From contig CAMHPW010000039.1 of the NCBI GenBank assembly GCA_946187095.1, forward strand, positions 1 through 8,322: a stretch of 8,322 nt of DNA, written 5' to 3'. Source of the DNA: an uncultured Clostridia bacterium. Its GTDB lineage: Bacteria; Bacillota; Clostridia; Oscillospirales; Acutalibacteraceae. Below the pieces are notes generated by a model. It did no database searches, was not told where the DNA came from, and saw only the letters and a program-made list of their open reading frames with translations. Shown here piece after piece: positions 6,900 through 8,322 of this stretch. The stretch's first letter is position 1. Every line of letters begins with the position of its first letter. Position numbers and translations under genes: made by a program.

Positions 6900-8322
6900 A
6901 TGAATCCAAAAATACAGACGCTCCTGCAGAAAGTCAATCACTATATATGTCCCGTCCTGCTTGCATCAGCCGTTTTTTATGCCGTTACGGATGTGTTCAG
7001 CAAAAGCTATTCCGCTGTATGCACTGTTATTTTTGCCGTCTGTGCATGGCTGCTGTTCGGATTTTTCGATATCCTGAAAAATATCAGGCGTGTCGGCGGA
7101 CTGATCTATACGGTCATTTTCCTCGCCCTCATGGTCTTTTCGTCATATCTTCTGCGGATGGGCACACGGCAGCTCGGCGATTTCAAATCATTCCTGAAGT
7201 GGTTTTTCGGCGATCTCGAAGAACCCGACCAGCCGCTGTTTTTCATGTCACTCGTCATTGCAGGCGGATTTTTTCTGATATCCGTTCTTTACTATTTTAC
7301 TCAGATCAGATACAGAAGTCTCGGCATCATGCTCTGTACGCTTTTTCCGTTTGTGATCTACACCAAACGATATGTTATCATGCCCGAAATGACCGTTACG
7401 CTCATCATCGTTTTATATCTTGCCGTCATCGTGCATAACAGGCATATCGATCCCTCCCGTCAGGAAAAGCATATTTTTCTCAAAACAGACCGCTCTTACG
7501 TCATCGTGATCGCCGTATTCGTTTCCGTCACGGGAACGGTCACCATGATGATCCCGAAATCCACTTACTCCTCACTTCTCGAGACCTATTCCTCTTTTCT
7601 TTCATATGACGATACGATAGGAGGCACAGGCGATTCCGATACCGCTTCAGAGAAATCTTCCTCACGCTACGGTCCGAGAAATCATACAGGCAAAATTCTC
7701 TTTACTTTCTCCACAGACGGACAGCAGGAAGTATATTATCTCCGAAAACAGCCCTATGACGATTTCAACGGCGATGTCTGGGAAAAAGACATGAACAATA
7801 TCAACCGCTATTACTATACAGACAGATATCCCGAATATGAAATGACCGATCTGGTGACGGATTTCTGTCATATCTATCACAGAAATACCGCCCTGCCCGA
7901 TATCGCATTAAGAGAGGCTTATATTGAGGGAAATGATTATTCATCTTCCTATCTTCCCGCACCGCTCGGAACGACTACTAAAGATGTTCCTGCAGACTAT
8001 CTGCTGAAATACCTTGACGGCAGGATAGACCTGACAACATCTGACCTGAGTCTGCATCATGCCATCAATTTCTATGAACAGGACAGCAGCCTGTATCACT
8101 ATGCAGGGCAAACCGGTCTTGATTTTGACGAGTATATTGCCATACTTGAAAATAACTATGATTCAGAAAATGCCCAGAGAATCTATTCCGATGCCATGAT
8201 CGCCCGACAGCTTTATTCCGATTCGGATCATATCTCCTACAAAATATCACAACTTGCACAGAATATCACAAAAGATTATCATTCCGATATCGAAAAAGCC
8301 GCTGCCCTTGAACAGTACTTTG
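6900..8322 (+). CDS. Polytopic transglutaminase-like (TgpA-type) protein, 3' end outside window
   Basis: An open frame of 474 codons runs off the right edge. The N-terminal 220 residues hold about six or seven hydrophobic segments (roughly 15-32, 38-58, 68-86, 112-132, 140-155, 163-179, 198-218). A Ser/Asp/Gly-rich linker (about 229-260) and a large, probably extracellular, domain follow. Within it, YYLRKQPYDDFNGDVWEK (279-296) resembles the YLR...YD.YDG..W segment of TgpA/DUF3488-transglutaminase proteins. The visible end, EKAAALEQYF (465-474), matches the helix that normally leads into the transglutaminase core; the catalytic Cys-His-Asp would lie beyond the edge and cannot be checked. Such proteins are thought to act on envelope proteins by cross-linking or by protease-like hydrolysis. 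Position after moxR and DUF58, with a 14-nt gap, strongly supports the call. It may carry a further membrane segment after the core, as relatives do. Confidence 0.85.
   Translation, partial: MNPKIQTLLQKVNHYICPVLLASAVFYAVTDVFSKSYSAVCTVIFAVCAWLLFGFFDILKNIRRVGGLIYTVIFLALMVFSSYLLRMGTRQLGDFKSFLKWFFGDLEEPDQPLFFMSLVIAGGFFLISVLYYFTQIRYRSLGIMLCTLFPFVIYTKRYVIMPEMTVTLIIVLYLAVIVHNRHIDPSRQEKHIFLKTDRSYVIVIAVFVSVTGTVTMMIPKSTYSSLLETYSSFLSYDDTIGGTGDSDTASEKSSSRYGPRNHTGKILFTFSTDGQQEVYYLRKQPYDDFNGDVWEKDMNNINRYYYTDRYPEYEMTDLVTDFCHIYHRNTALPDIALREAYIEGNDYSSSYLPAPLGTTTKDVPADYLLKYLDGRIDLTTSDLSLHHAINFYEQDSSLYHYAGQTGLDFDEYIAILENNYDSENAQRIYSDAMIARQLYSDSDHISYKISQLAQNITKDYHSDIEKAAALEQYF

Noticed and set aside
6548..7438. 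A 296-codon open frame on the plus strand
   Set aside because: It overlaps the end of the DUF58 gene and the start of the transglutaminase-like gene in another frame. It lacks a ribosome binding site and its product is Arg/Cys/His-rich with no recognisable domain.

Overview
The window looks like chromosomal DNA from a low-to-moderate GC Gram-positive bacterium, most likely a gut-type Clostridia member (Ruminococcus/Oscillospiraceae-like). The evidence is strong AAGGAG-type ribosome binding sites, consensus TTGNNN-17-TANAAT promoters, Gram-positive signal peptides, and exported proteins carrying bacterial Ig-like (BIg2) domains with a family-25 muramidase. The genus is inference. I see no mobile element, CRISPR array, tRNA or rRNA.

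Layout. The left half (1-4601) holds two genes on the minus strand, each with its own hairpin terminator. The first (43-2727) encodes an 894-residue exported multi-Ig protein ending in a GH25 lysozyme domain. The second (2964-4601) encodes an exported SGNH/GDSL hydrolase with a C-terminal BIg2 domain. The right half (4766-8322) is a plus-strand operon, divergent from the left pair: a MoxR-family AAA+ ATPase, a membrane-anchored DUF58 protein, and the first 474 codons of a polytopic transglutaminase-like protein cut by the window edge just before its predicted catalytic core. The transglutaminase gene is open to the right end.

How they may work together. MoxR-DUF58-transglutaminase is a widespread conserved cluster thought to assemble or remodel envelope proteins, with the ATPase acting as chaperone or remodeller. 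Beside it sit two exported enzymes plausibly acting on the cell wall or surface glycans, and both carry closely similar BIg2 modules. The window therefore reads as an envelope-remodelling neighbourhood; the functional link between the divergent halves is inference.

The most notable points are these. (1) The muramidase has an unusual domain string: two copies of a tyrosine-rich PKD/triple-tyrosine-like plus Ig-like pair, then three Ig-like domains, then GH25. (2) Its promoter carries a 9-bp inverted repeat around the -35 box, and a third copy of the same half-site lies in the leader, which suggests a dedicated operator. (3) The SGNH hydrolase has a large helical insertion between its catalytic blocks and a cationic amphipathic C-terminal tail.
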